NCBI RefSeq assembly: GCF_007988885.1
Contig: NZ_BJUZ01000002.1
Span: forward strand, 248,001 to 312,000
DNA: 64,000 nt
Direction of reading: 5' to 3'
Source of the DNA: Gluconobacter wancherniae NBRC 103581
GTDB taxonomy: Bacteria; Pseudomonadota; Alphaproteobacteria; Acetobacterales; Acetobacteraceae
The position numbers were made by a program, and so were the translations under genes. The notes below the pieces were generated by a model. It was not told where the DNA came from, searched no databases, and was given only the letters and a program-made list of their open reading frames with translations. Within the stretch, counting starts at the first letter, position 1. Each line of letters begins with the position of its first letter. This document shows, one piece after another, positions 35,707-44,542 of the stretch.

Positions 35707-36315
35707 TCAACCCTGCTTTTCGAAAGCGCCAGCGATCGTCAGTGTGACGTCATCGCCAACCATTGGAACATAGGTCTTCACGCCGAACTCGGAACGCTTG
35801 ATCTTACCCGTGGCGCGGAAACCGACTGTATAGGCCTTGTCGAGAGGATTGATGCCCGCGTTGATATACGTGACATGCAGGGTGACTGGCTTGGTCACGC
35901 CGTGGAGCGTGAAATCACCGGTGACCGTTGCCTTGTTTGCGCCAGCCGGAACAACCTTGGTGGAGACAAATGTCGCTTCCGGGAACTTGGTGGCGTCGAA
36001 CCAGTCAGCGCCCTTGAGTTCGCCTGTCAGCTTGTCGCTGGTCGTCTGTACGCTTGCAACGGGAACATGAATGCTCAGGCTGGAATCCGCAGGATGTGCA
36101 GGGTCGAGTGTCAGCGTACCGGTAACGCCTGAGAACAAGCCATTATAGTCCGTGAAGCCGAAATGCAGCAGCGAAAAGCCGATCTGCGTGTGGGATGTCT
36201 CGACGTTGTATGTGCCAGCCTGCACATCGCGAGGTGCTGTTGCTGCGGAGGCAGTGGAAAGCGATGCGACGAGGCCGAGAGCTGCGAGCGACGTGCCGAG
36301 GAACTTGCTGTTCAT
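35707..36315 (-). CDS. YceI-family periplasmic lipocalin-like protein (first copy)
   Basis: A 202-residue exported protein with a signal peptide (about residues 1-24, ending ASAATA). The mature part is a YceI domain, recognisable from YNVETSHTQIGFSLLHFGFT and from GDFTLHGVTKPVTLHVTY. It probably carries ubiquinone or a related isoprenoid in the periplasm. It is the first gene of the YceI-b561-YceI-reductase-esterase operon. A GTTCCG/CGGAAC hairpin (36342-36359) lies in its leader. Confidence 0.93.
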   Translation of the reverse strand: MNSKFLGTSLAALGLVASLSTASAATAPRDVQAGTYNVETSHTQIGFSLLHFGFTDYNGLFSGVTGTLTLDPAHPADSSLSIHVPVASVQTTSDKLTGELKGADWFDATKFPEATFVSTKVVPAGANKATVTGDFTLHGVTKPVTLHVTYINAGINPLDKAYTVGFRATGKIKRSEFGVKTYVPMVGDDVTLTIAGAFEKQG

Positions 36316-36453
36316 GTGTCTTATCCCGTTCAGTGGGGGCCGTTCCGGAGGAGCGGAACCCCGTTTGTCTGGGAAGAAGATGTGCTCATTCCTGAAGTTT
36401 GATAATCAGCTTTTTTGGAAATTTATATCACACTGCTGGTGTGAGATTGGATG

Positions 36454-37191
36454 TCATTCTTTCCACCCGAGGATAATTGCAGGATTTAGGTTTCCGAAAG
36501 AGATGATACGGAAAACCCTGTGCATGAAAGGCTTTTGGACCGTAACAATACAGCCATTCTGCTGAAGAATTTTCCTGTATTCGGCAGGGTGCCGTATATC
36601 TTCAATCAGGATTTTTCCGCCGGGCTTCAGGACGCGGATAATTTCAAGAAGTGCCCGTTTTCTCTGATCGGCTTTGGCGATGTTGTGGATTGCAAGCGCC
36701 GAGATCACGATGTCCATCGACGCCCCTGCAAAGGGAAGCTCGCGCATGTCTGCCGTCCGGAACGATACACGGTCGCTTACGCCTTCCTTGAGCGCATTGT
36801 CCTGTGCTGCCTGAGGGGAGTTGCCACTGAGATCGGATGTCTGCCAGATATCGATGCCGGTTACCTGCCCCTCCGGCAGGCGATGCGCCGCGCCAATCGC
36901 CAGCAGACCGCGCCCGCAGCCAATGTCCAGAACGTGTTCGTCTCCACGCCACACCAGCTTTCCCAGAAGTTTTTCGCGCTCTGGGACTTTTCGAAAACTG
37001 CTCCAGATCATGGCAAGGGTGCCAAAGGTCATGAAAGCAGCAGGCCATTCCATCCAATTGATGCGAAGCGGCATGGAATCCACAAAACTCAGGCCGTAAA
37101 CCAGCCACAACAGCAGCGAAACAACCGTCATGTTGCGCACGACATCTGGTGCGTCGAGGCCATAGGGAAAGAGCTTTTTCATAGGGCGCAT
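36454..37191 (-). CDS. Class I SAM-dependent methyltransferase with N-terminal membrane helices
   Basis: A 245-residue methyltransferase. Two hydrophobic segments (about residues 20-38 and 48-64) precede the catalytic domain, which holds motif I VLDIGCGRGLLAIGAA (about residue 87), the acidic motif II GIDIW and the post-motif segment LKPGGKILIEDIR. It is therefore probably anchored to the inner membrane and may act on a lipid or quinone-like substrate; this last point is inference. It sits upstream of the YceI operon on the same strand with a 138-base gap. Confidence 0.85.
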   Translation of the reverse strand: MRPMKKLFPYGLDAPDVVRNMTVVSLLLWLVYGLSFVDSMPLRINWMEWPAAFMTFGTLAMIWSSFRKVPEREKLLGKLVWRGDEHVLDIGCGRGLLAIGAAHRLPEGQVTGIDIWQTSDLSGNSPQAAQDNALKEGVSDRVSFRTADMRELPFAGASMDIVISALAIHNIAKADQRKRALLEIIRVLKPGGKILIEDIRHPAEYRKILQQNGCIVTVQKPFMHRVFRIISFGNLNPAIILGWKE

Positions 37192-37298
37192 GTTCCAGTG
37201 GGATGAAAAACCAGCCTCGTCCCTGACAGTTGGAGCAGCTTATGCCGCGGCTGTCTTCATGCAAATCATCCCTGTGTGTCTGCGATGTGATTCGCCCG

Positions 37299-40200
37299 TC
37301 AGGATACGGCCATGAGGCGCAGATCTCCCGCCACGGCGGCTGTATTTATGCTCACCAGGCGCTCTTTCATCAGCCATTCCGGGCGTACGCTGTCTAGAGT
37401 GTGGATCGGAACAATTCGCCCCTCACGTGCCGTCAGTGTGGACGCAGCCTGCTGTGCGAGCGGAGAGTCGGCTTCCATCAGCATGGTCGAACATTCCGGC
37501 AGCGCACCCGGATCAACGCGCTGGACCCAGTCTTTCAGTCCTGCCGAAAGACGCGACATCCATTCCACAGCATGGTCCGGTCCTAGAACCAGCGCAACGT
37601 TCCCCGTGCCCAATGCCATACCCACAGCTCTCAGAATCGCGGGCCAGCTATCTCCGGCGCACAGGACTGGCCCACCGGGTACAAGACTGTAGGTTTCTGT
37701 CTCGCCGGATGGAGCAGGCAGCGTCATCGTCAGCCCGACCATACCGTGCGAGATGTCCTGCCTTATGCGTCTGGCAGAAACCGCGTCCCGGCTTTCGAGA
37801 AAGGTCACAAGGCTTCGGGCCGCATGAGGGATCATGCTGGCTGTCGTAGCGCCTTTGGGTACGTGCCAGGGATTGACCTGCGCGCTCATGCGTCTCAGCG
37901 CAAAAGGACCGCCCATCTTGGGACCCGTACCTGACAGGCCATGCCCTCCGACGGGACGGGAGCCTGCCACGGCCCCCAGAAGTCCTCGGTTGACGTAAAT
38001 ATTTCCCGCAGTGCTACGCGCTACCGCACGGTCGATGGTGGAAGACAAACGGGATTGGATGCCGAAAGCCAGCCCATATCCCGTGGCGTTCACCGCATCA
38101 ATCACCCCGTCGAGTTCGCTGCGGGCATAGCGGCGGATATGTAGGACCGGACCAAAAACTTCGTTGCTGATATCTGCAACGCGCCCGATTTCAATCAGGG
38201 TGGGAGCTACAAAATGCCCATGGCGGCAGGTTTCTCCCGGTTCAAGGCTCCATATCGGCCGACCTGCCCGCCGCATGCGATCAATATGGTCCTCGATTTC
38301 AGCCTGAGCCTCCGAGGAAATAACCGGTCCTATATCCGTTAGAAGACGCGCAGGATTGCCGATCGAGAGTTCGCGCATGGCACCGCGCAGCCTCTCCAGA
38401 AACGCGTCCGCACAGTCTTCCTGAACGAGTAGGATGCGGAGCGCTGCACAGTTCTGCCCGGAACTGTCGAACGCTGAGGAAATGATGTCGCGTATGGCCT
38501 GTTCGGGCAGGGCGGAACTGTCCACGAGCATCGCATTTTGCGCGCTCGTCTGCGTGATGAGTTGAACGGGCAGGCCGGTTCGTCCTACCCGCCCGAAAAG
38601 GCGGCGGGAGAGGTCTTTTGCGGCGGCTGTGGCGCCGGTGAACATGACTGCGTCCACACGCATGTCTTCCACAAGTGCGGTGCCCAGAGCTGCATCGCCG
38701 GGCAACATGTGCAGCGCTTCGGGAGGGACGCCCGCATCATGCAGGATCTGCGTCGCGCGGGCTGCGATCATAGGGGTTTGTTCGGCTGGTTTGGCAATGA
38801 CGGCATTGCCTGCAGCCAGCGCGGAAGCAACCTGCCCCGTAAAGACGGAAAGCGGCGCGTTCCATGGGCTCAGACACGCCACAATCCCCAATGGCGCCAC
38901 CTGCACGCGATGATCACGCCCTCGCAGACGCTCTGCATCATATCGCAGCAGATCGACCGCTTCCCGCAGCTCACGAACAGCGCTGGAGAGCGTTTTGCCT
39001 GCCTCACGGATCAAAAGAGCCAGAAGCTCAAAGCTTGCGGCTTCCATAAGGTCTGCAGTGCGATCCAGAACCCGGGTCCGCTGTTCGGGCGATTGCAGGG
39101 ACCACGCCGTCAGGCCCTGTTCAGCAGAAAGCAGTGCTGCGGTGAGTGTCTCGCCATCTGCTTCCACAACTTCCGCAACACGATCATTGCGCTCCGCGGG
39201 GTTGTAGAGAATGCGCGGACGTCTTGTTGGGGCAGGCGCGTCCGGCGTTATTGGTTCCAGTCGATAGACGGGGCCAGCACGATCAATGGACGTTTCAAAT
39301 GACCGCAGGGTTTGCTCGTCCGTAATGTCAAAGCCTGCTGAGTTCCGATGTCCTGGTTCAAACAGGTCTGAAGGAGCGCGAATGGATGGATTTGCACATT
39401 CGGATGCAGGGATTGCCCGCGCGGCCCTTACTGGATCGACAATCAGTGCTTCGACCGATACGGCCTGAGACGCAACCTGATTGATGAAAGAAGAGCTAGC
39501 ACCATTTTCAACAAACCGGCGAAGAAGATAGCCAAGTAGTGTTTCGTAGGTGCCAACCGGCACATACACCCGGCAGGGTACGTCGAGGCCTGATGGACTC
39601 AGAACTTCCCGAGACAGTGTTTCCGCCATGCCATGCAGGCATTGGAATTCGTAGCGGCCAGCCTGAAAGGGGCCTGCGATTGTGTGGATATGTGCGATCG
39701 TCTGGGCGTTGTGCGTCGCGAACTGGGGATAGATTTCTGCTGGTGCGCTCAGCATGCGGCGGGCGCAGGCGAGATAGCTCAGATCCGTATGGCATTTGCG
39801 CGTAAAAACCGGGAAATCCAGCCCCTCCACCTGTGCACGCCGGATCTCGCGGTTCCAGTAGGCGCCCTTGACGAGCCTGACCATAATCCGCCGGTGCGTA
39901 CGAGCGCCGATATCGATCAGGATATTCAGGAGTTCCGGTGCGCAGCGATTATAGGCCTGAAGTGCGAAGCCCAGACCATTCCAACCCTCCAGTTCCGGCA
40001 ACGTGCATAGCGCCTCGAACACGTCGAGCGCGATATCCAGACGTTCGCTTTCTTCCGCATCGATCATGAGACCGATATCCAAATGCCGTGCGCGGATGGC
40101 CAGCCTCTGAAGGACAGGCAGGAGTTCGTCCATGATGCGCGCGCGTTTCGTGCGGCTGAAACGTGGATGCAGTCCCGAAAGCTTCAGGGACAGGCTGGGG

Positions 40201-40964
40201 CGCTCATGGATCGTTCCCGAAACACCGGCATGTTGCCCAAGTGCCTCAAGCGCCTGTTCACATCGCTCCAGAAAAGCTGAGGCATCCGTGGCCGTAAGGG
40301 CAGACTCTCCAAGCATGTCATAGGAAAAAGTAAATCCGCGTGCTGCCTGTTCCCGACTGGCCTTCAGGGCTGCGTGAATGTTTTCTCCGGGAACGAACTG
40401 GCTGCCCATTATGCGAATGGTGCGGTCCATCGCACGCCGGATCATGGGTGCGCTTGTCAGTGATGTCAGGCTCCGGAGACTGAAGCCCTTTGAAGCCGTC
40501 AGGCGCCCTGCCAGAGACATGCCTTTGGCAGCCGCATTGACCAGTAGTGATTTGTCGCGCCCGATGTTGCGTGCCCAGTCTCCTTTCCCGACCTGATCTC
40601 GGATCAGGGCATCCTGCGTGGCTGTGTCGGGAATACGTAGCAGGGCTTCAGCCAGTCGTAGCAGAGACTGACCTTCCGCAGAGCCGAGGGGAAATGCCTG
40701 CATCAGGCTCTCCAGCGCTCCGGGATCACGCTCGCGCATCTGAAGAGAAAGCCTGCGCGCGAGATCCGATACCTGCAGCGCCTGTTCGCCATCGGGTGTT
40801 GCGTCTGCCATCAGCGCTGCAACGCATTCCGCCTCCGGCCTGCAACGCGCTGCGGACAGAGCATCCCGCAGGGCTGAAGGCACCGGGCGTGAAAGCAGAA
40901 ACTCGGAAAACACGTCGAGTGAGCGCGGTAGCGGCTTCGTCGTCGGGTGGGGCATGTTGTCCAT
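37299..40964 (-). CDS. putA: Bifunctional proline dehydrogenase / P5C dehydrogenase PutA, altered aldehyde dehydrogenase motifs
   Basis: A 1221-residue PutA that should oxidise proline to glutamate: the FAD-dependent PRODH barrel first, then the NAD-dependent aldehyde dehydrogenase. PRODH motifs are intact (RLVKGAYWNREI, RKCHTDLSYLACARRML, YEFQCLHGM, YLLRRFVENGAS). There is no ribbon-helix-helix DNA-binding domain at the N-terminus, so it should not regulate its own gene. In the dehydrogenase half, NAD-binding segments are normal (SPWNAPLSVFTGQ, AKPAEQTP), but the usual ETGGQNA reads QTSAQNA (Gln805) and GQRC reads GQNC, with Cys839 retained. The C-terminal extra domain is present. It is divergent from the TPR glycosyltransferase gene. 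ATG 40955 is an alternative start. Confidence 0.95.
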   Translation of the reverse strand: MDNMPHPTTKPLPRSLDVFSEFLLSRPVPSALRDALSAARCRPEAECVAALMADATPDGEQALQVSDLARRLSLQMRERDPGALESLMQAFPLGSAEGQSLLRLAEALLRIPDTATQDALIRDQVGKGDWARNIGRDKSLLVNAAAKGMSLAGRLTASKGFSLRSLTSLTSAPMIRRAMDRTIRIMGSQFVPGENIHAALKASREQAARGFTFSYDMLGESALTATDASAFLERCEQALEALGQHAGVSGTIHERPSLSLKLSGLHPRFSRTKRARIMDELLPVLQRLAIRARHLDIGLMIDAEESERLDIALDVFEALCTLPELEGWNGLGFALQAYNRCAPELLNILIDIGARTHRRIMVRLVKGAYWNREIRRAQVEGLDFPVFTRKCHTDLSYLACARRMLSAPAEIYPQFATHNAQTIAHIHTIAGPFQAGRYEFQCLHGMAETLSREVLSPSGLDVPCRVYVPVGTYETLLGYLLRRFVENGASSSFINQVASQAVSVEALIVDPVRAARAIPASECANPSIRAPSDLFEPGHRNSAGFDITDEQTLRSFETSIDRAGPVYRLEPITPDAPAPTRRPRILYNPAERNDRVAEVVEADGETLTAALLSAEQGLTAWSLQSPEQRTRVLDRTADLMEAASFELLALLIREAGKTLSSAVRELREAVDLLRYDAERLRGRDHRVQVAPLGIVACLSPWNAPLSVFTGQVASALAAGNAVIAKPAEQTPMIAARATQILHDAGVPPEALHMLPGDAALGTALVEDMRVDAVMFTGATAAAKDLSRRLFGRVGRTGLPVQLITQTSAQNAMLVDSSALPEQAIRDIISSAFDSSGQNCAALRILLVQEDCADAFLERLRGAMRELSIGNPARLLTDIGPVISSEAQAEIEDHIDRMRRAGRPIWSLEPGETCRHGHFVAPTLIEIGRVADISNEVFGPVLHIRRYARSELDGVIDAVNATGYGLAFGIQSRLSSTIDRAVARSTAGNIYVNRGLLGAVAGSRPVGGHGLSGTGPKMGGPFALRRMSAQVNPWHVPKGATTASMIPHAARSLVTFLESRDAVSARRIRQDISHGMVGLTMTLPAPSGETETYSLVPGGPVLCAGDSWPAILRAVGMALGTGNVALVLGPDHAVEWMSRLSAGLKDWVQRVDPGALPECSTMLMEADSPLAQQAASTLTAREGRIVPIHTLDSVRPEWLMKERLVSINTAAVAGDLRLMAVS

Positions 40965-41054
40965 CCAGTCCAGGCGAACAAAGCCTGTGGCGGCTTCGTA
41001 ACTATGGGCGGTCTATCAATTTGGTGAGGGAAGTGAAGGGGTAAAAAGCCTTTT

Positions 41055-41089
41055 CTGCCTTTAGAGTTTCCTTAAGGAAGCTCAGGCAG
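41055..41089. promoter_or_regulatory. Long imperfect palindrome between putA and the TPR glycosyltransferase gene
   Basis: TTCCTTAAGGAA (41068-41079) is a perfect 12-bp palindrome. It extends outward through GAG/CTC and CTGCCT/AGGCAG to a 35-base structure with small bulges. It lies 22 bases upstream of ATG 41112, so it may be an operator or a leader hairpin. No T-run follows. Confidence 0.5.
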
Positions 41090-41111
41090 TGTGGCGTGGA
41101 AAGGATACCCC

Positions 41112-42860
41112 ATGCCCCATAGCCAGCTCGAAACGTCTCTTGAGCAGACCGCCTGCGCCGCTTCAGGGAGGAGAGAGGAACTCGAGAATGCGGAGTTGCT
41201 GTTTGGCAGCGGATTGCTCGACGAGGCGCGGAATTCTGCGTTAGCGGCCATGGAAGAGTTCCCGCTTCCTGCGTCTCTGATGTTGGGGCGGATTGCGCTT
41301 CGGTCGCAGAATTTTGTGGAGGCTGACTACTATTTCCGCAGGGCGCTCGAATGTGAGAATGCAGCCACAACACGCCTTTTCCTCGTTGCGGCATTGACGG
41401 GCGCGCGGCGCCCGCAAGAGGCGCTTTCGGAACTGTGTGTTGCTATTCGGGAACTGCCCGAAACTGCCCGAATGATGTTTCAGGTTGGCGGTCTGTATGA
41501 AGCTCTGGAACAATTCGAGGATGCCGAGGCTTTTTACGAGCGAAGCCTGAAAAAGCAGCCCGCTCCACGCGTGCAGCATCGTCTGGGAACGGTACTGCTG
41601 ATGCAAAACCGTGTGGCAGACTCCATTGCCGTGTTTGAAAGCTTATGCAGAGCCGAGCCCGGGAACATCGATTATCGCATCGATCTGGGCACTGCATATG
41701 CGCGATCCGGCAATTTTGAAAATGCATTATCCTGTGCGCTGGAGGCAATTCGTGCGCGGCCTGAGGATGTTATGGCACTCAATAACGCGGGTTATGCGTT
41801 GCAGTGCCTTAACCGGAGCCAGGAGGCACTCCAGTTCTATGACCGGGCTGTGGTGGTTGACCCGGATTATGCGCCCGCCCGTTTTGGTAGAGCAGTGGCT
41901 CTTCTCAAAAATGGCGCCTTCGCAACAGGCTGGGCAGAGTATGACTGGCGATGGCTCCACGGTCAGAGCATGCGAACAGACCTCAAGGTTCCATTCTGGC
42001 ATGGAGAGGATCTTACCGGCAAAACGATTCTTCTGCACTCGGAGCAGGGGTTTGGCGATACGCTCCAGTTCATTCGCCTTGCTCAGGATGTGGCAAGGCT
42101 TGGTGTCCGTGTATTGGCACACGTGCCCCCGGCTCTCGTCAGGCTGATGGAGAATGTTGAAGGGCTGGCTGGCGTATATGCGGCATGGGACGGAAGTGTT
42201 CCCATTGATTATCACTGTCCGTTGCTCAGTGTTCCTGCACGAATTGGCTTGATTCCCGCTAATTTTCCAGCCGCGCCATATCTGTCCGTTTGCCCGGAAA
42301 TGCAGAAGGAATCTGGGGAAAAGCTCCGGCACACAGTGGCGGGGAAGGGAGATAAGCCAGATCTGATCGTAGGGCTGGTCTGGGCAGGCGACCCGCGCCC
42401 GCATGATAAGGCCGCTGCACACACTGATGGCCGTAGGAGTATGACGCTGGCGGATTTCGCACCGCTGGCCCGCGTTGAAGGCGTGCGTTTCGTCAGTTTC
42501 CAATTCGGGGTTGCCCGCGAACAGATTTCTACAGCACCCTTTCCCATTACGGACGCAATGGATGGCGTAACCGATTTTCTGGATACCGCTGCCTTGTTGT
42601 CCGGCATCGACCTTCTGATCAGTGTTGATACATCGATTGTGCACCTGGCTGGAGGGCTCGGTGTGCCGGTGTGGGTGCTATCGCGTGCAGATGGGTGCTG
42701 GCGCTGGGGGGAGAACGTCAGTACGACCCCGTGGTATCCTCAGACCCGTATCATCCGTCAGGAAAAAGCCCATGACTGGGCGCCAGTCATAGCGGAAGCT
42801 GCGGGTCTTTTGGGGCAGGTGGTAGACATCTATCGGACGACTCTGGCTGGGGTCGCGTGA
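41112..42860 (+). CDS. TPR-repeat protein with C-terminal glycosyltransferase-like domain
   Basis: A 582-residue protein. About seven tetratricopeptide repeats occupy residues 15-275 (for example AEAFYERSLKKQPAPRVQHRLG and the Asn-rich repeat ALNNAGYALQCLNRSQEALQFYDRAV, given in part). The C-terminal domain contains KTILLHSEQGFGDTLQFIRL and the sugar-nucleotide-site-like LLISVDTSIVHLAGGLG, as in GT41/GT9-related proteins encoded beside flagellar or surface-glycan genes. The ATG at 41112 has AAGGA eight bases upstream. It probably glycosylates proteins or glycans in the cytoplasm. Confidence 0.85.
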   Translation: MPHSQLETSLEQTACAASGRREELENAELLFGSGLLDEARNSALAAMEEFPLPASLMLGRIALRSQNFVEADYYFRRALECENAATTRLFLVAALTGARRPQEALSELCVAIRELPETARMMFQVGGLYEALEQFEDAEAFYERSLKKQPAPRVQHRLGTVLLMQNRVADSIAVFESLCRAEPGNIDYRIDLGTAYARSGNFENALSCALEAIRARPEDVMALNNAGYALQCLNRSQEALQFYDRAVVVDPDYAPARFGRAVALLKNGAFATGWAEYDWRWLHGQSMRTDLKVPFWHGEDLTGKTILLHSEQGFGDTLQFIRLAQDVARLGVRVLAHVPPALVRLMENVEGLAGVYAAWDGSVPIDYHCPLLSVPARIGLIPANFPAAPYLSVCPEMQKESGEKLRHTVAGKGDKPDLIVGLVWAGDPRPHDKAAAHTDGRRSMTLADFAPLARVEGVRFVSFQFGVAREQISTAPFPITDAMDGVTDFLDTAALLSGIDLLISVDTSIVHLAGGLGVPVWVLSRADGCWRWGENVSTTPWYPQTRIIRQEKAHDWAPVIAEAAGLLGQVVDIYRTTLAGVA

Positions 42861-42863
42861 AAA

Positions 42864-43745
42864 TCAGGCCACCATCATCTCTGCAATTGTCCGGGCAATT
42901 TCTGCGATGATCGCATTCCCCGCATTTGCGGAGAGGGGGCTTCCAGTCAGATAGATCGAAAGGGCGAATGGCGTCTTTTCGGGAGGCATAATGAAAGCGA
43001 TGTCGTTGATCGTTCCACGACTTCCCGTTCCAGTCTTGTCTCCGACTCTCCAACTCTTGGGAACACCAGCCCTGATCCGGGCATCGCCAGTCTGATTGGC
43101 AACCATCCATTCCAGCAGTGTCCGGCGCGATGCAGAGGAAAGCGCATCGCCGCTAAGAAGTTGTGTGAGATTGCGGCTCATAGCTTCGGGAGTTGTGGTG
43201 TCTCTTGGATCACCAGGAAGGGCTTCGTTGAGTGCTGGCTCCCAGCGATCCAGTCTGGTCACCGTGTCGCCGATACTGCGCGCAAAAGCTGTCACCATAG
43301 CTGGGCCACCCAGCACCCGAAGAAGCGCATTGGCGGCCGTGTTGTCGCTGTAGCTGACGGCTGCACTGCACATATCCCCCAGTGTCAGATCAGCCGTTCC
43401 AATGTGTGGCTGAGTGATGGGCGAATAGTGCATGAGATCCTGAGGGCGGATCAGGATCTTTCGACTCAGGCTCTCCCGTCCTCTGTCGACCCGTGCCAGA
43501 ACGGCTGCGGACAACAGCGCCTTGCAGGTGCTGCACATCGGGAAGCGTTCCCCACCGCGATACGTGACAGCAGGTCTCGTTGTTCCTGAAAGATACGCAC
43601 AGACGCCCAGCCTTCCCCCGCTTTTGCGTTCGATCCATGCCAGCTTGCGATGAACATCATCTTCGGCAGCTCTGAGCGTGGTTGGGAGAGAGGACAGCAG
43701 AATTCCCGCCGTTAACAGACGTCGTGTCATGTAAGGACGAGGCAT
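42864..43745 (-). CDS. Class A beta-lactamase
   Basis: A 293-residue secreted serine beta-lactamase with a signal peptide (about residues 6-27, ending LRAAED). The class A motifs are all present: S-x-x-K as STCK, SDN as YSDNTAANALL, the omega-loop Glu in RWEPALNEALPGDPRDTTTP, and KTG as GDKTGTGSRG. A cysteine directly precedes the active Ser (MCSTCK), the position that in some carbapenemases pairs with Cys238, but position 238 here is Gly, so that disulfide is absent. It converges with the TPR gene. No dedicated regulator is nearby. Confidence 0.95.
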   Translation of the reverse strand: MPRPYMTRRLLTAGILLSSLPTTLRAAEDDVHRKLAWIERKSGGRLGVCAYLSGTTRPAVTYRGGERFPMCSTCKALLSAAVLARVDRGRESLSRKILIRPQDLMHYSPITQPHIGTADLTLGDMCSAAVSYSDNTAANALLRVLGGPAMVTAFARSIGDTVTRLDRWEPALNEALPGDPRDTTTPEAMSRNLTQLLSGDALSSASRRTLLEWMVANQTGDARIRAGVPKSWRVGDKTGTGSRGTINDIAFIMPPEKTPFALSIYLTGSPLSANAGNAIIAEIARTIAEMMVA

Positions 43746-43881
43746 GTTTTTATTCTTTTCACGAAAAGATCCGCGGGTGTTCTTATGTCTGCCCGCAGAG
43801 TGCTGTCGTTTGCAACAGATGTGAAAAGGTCATGCATGGGTGGTGGCTGGCCCAGGATTTGGATACGGGCCCTGAAAACAG

Positions 43882-43909
43882 AAAAACCGGGCCATCAAGC
43901 CCGGTTTTT
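43882..43909. terminator. Terminator after infC
   Basis: An 11-bp stem AAAAACCGGGC (43882-43892) / GCCCGGTTTTT (43899-43909) with a six-base loop has T-runs on either strand. It ends the thrS-infC transcript, which runs on the minus strand. Confidence 0.88.
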
Positions 43910-43936
43910 CTGCTGGTATCTCAGAACTGACAGGTT

Positions 43937-44476
43937 TTAGCGCGGGGCCAGAACCATGATCATCTGGCGGTTCTCAAGACGGGGCATCTGCTCCACCTTC
44001 GCCTGCTCTTCCATCTCAAGCCGGATGCGTTCAAGCATCTTGATGCCAAGCTCCTGATGAGCCATTTCGCGGCCCTTGAAGCGCAGGGAAACCTTGACCT
44101 TGTCGCCGTCCTTCAGGAAGGACTGCATAGCCTTGAACTTCGTCTGGTAGTCATTTTCATTGGTGCTTGGACGCACCTTGACTTCCTTGATTTCGACGAC
44201 CTTCTGCTTCTTGCGAGCTTCGTTCTTCTTCTTCTGCTGCTCGTACTTGAACTTGCCGTAATCAAGAATCTTGACAACAGGCGGTTCGGCCGTGGGGCTG
44301 ATTTCAAGCAGGTCGAGACCTACCGAGAATGCACGTGCCAGAGCATCGCGTGTCGTCATGACACCGATCATCTCACCATCAGCGTCGATCAGACGTACCT
44401 GCGGTACACGGATATCCTCGTTGACGCGCGGTCCTTCGCGGGTCGGCGCGGCTTGTTGCATCGGCGGTCTAGCTAT
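43937..44476 (-). CDS. infC: Translation initiation factor IF-3, apparent AUA start
   Basis: A 179-residue IF-3 if started at ATA 44476 (174 from ATG 44461). IF-3 binds the 30S subunit, rejects non-cognate start codons and prevents premature subunit joining. The N-domain begins [20 protein letters not shown], the linker is rich in Lys ([15 protein letters not shown]), and the C-domain contains [23 protein letters not shown] (44487-44483) lies six bases before the ATA codon but 21 before the ATG, so ATA is the better start. Rare start codons (AUU in E. coli) allow IF-3 to repress its own synthesis. thrS precedes it on the same strand. Confidence 0.95.
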   Translation of the reverse strand: MARPPMQQAAPTREGPRVNEDIRVPQVRLIDADGEMIGVMTTRDALARAFSVGLDLLEISPTAEPPVVKILDYGKFKYEQQKKKNEARKKQKVVEIKEVKVRPSTNENDYQTKFKAMQSFLKDGDKVKVSLRFKGREMAHQELGIKMLERIRLEMEEQAKVEQMPRLENRQMIMVLAPR

Positions 44477-44542
44477 GGTCGGCTCCTGTCGTCAGTTTCG
44501 TCGGAAAACCAGCTCACCAGGCACCACATCCAACCTGCCAGA

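Noticed and set aside
41727-42644. 305-residue minus-strand frame across the TPR glycosyltransferase
   Set aside because: Antisense to an intact repeat protein; no domain seen.
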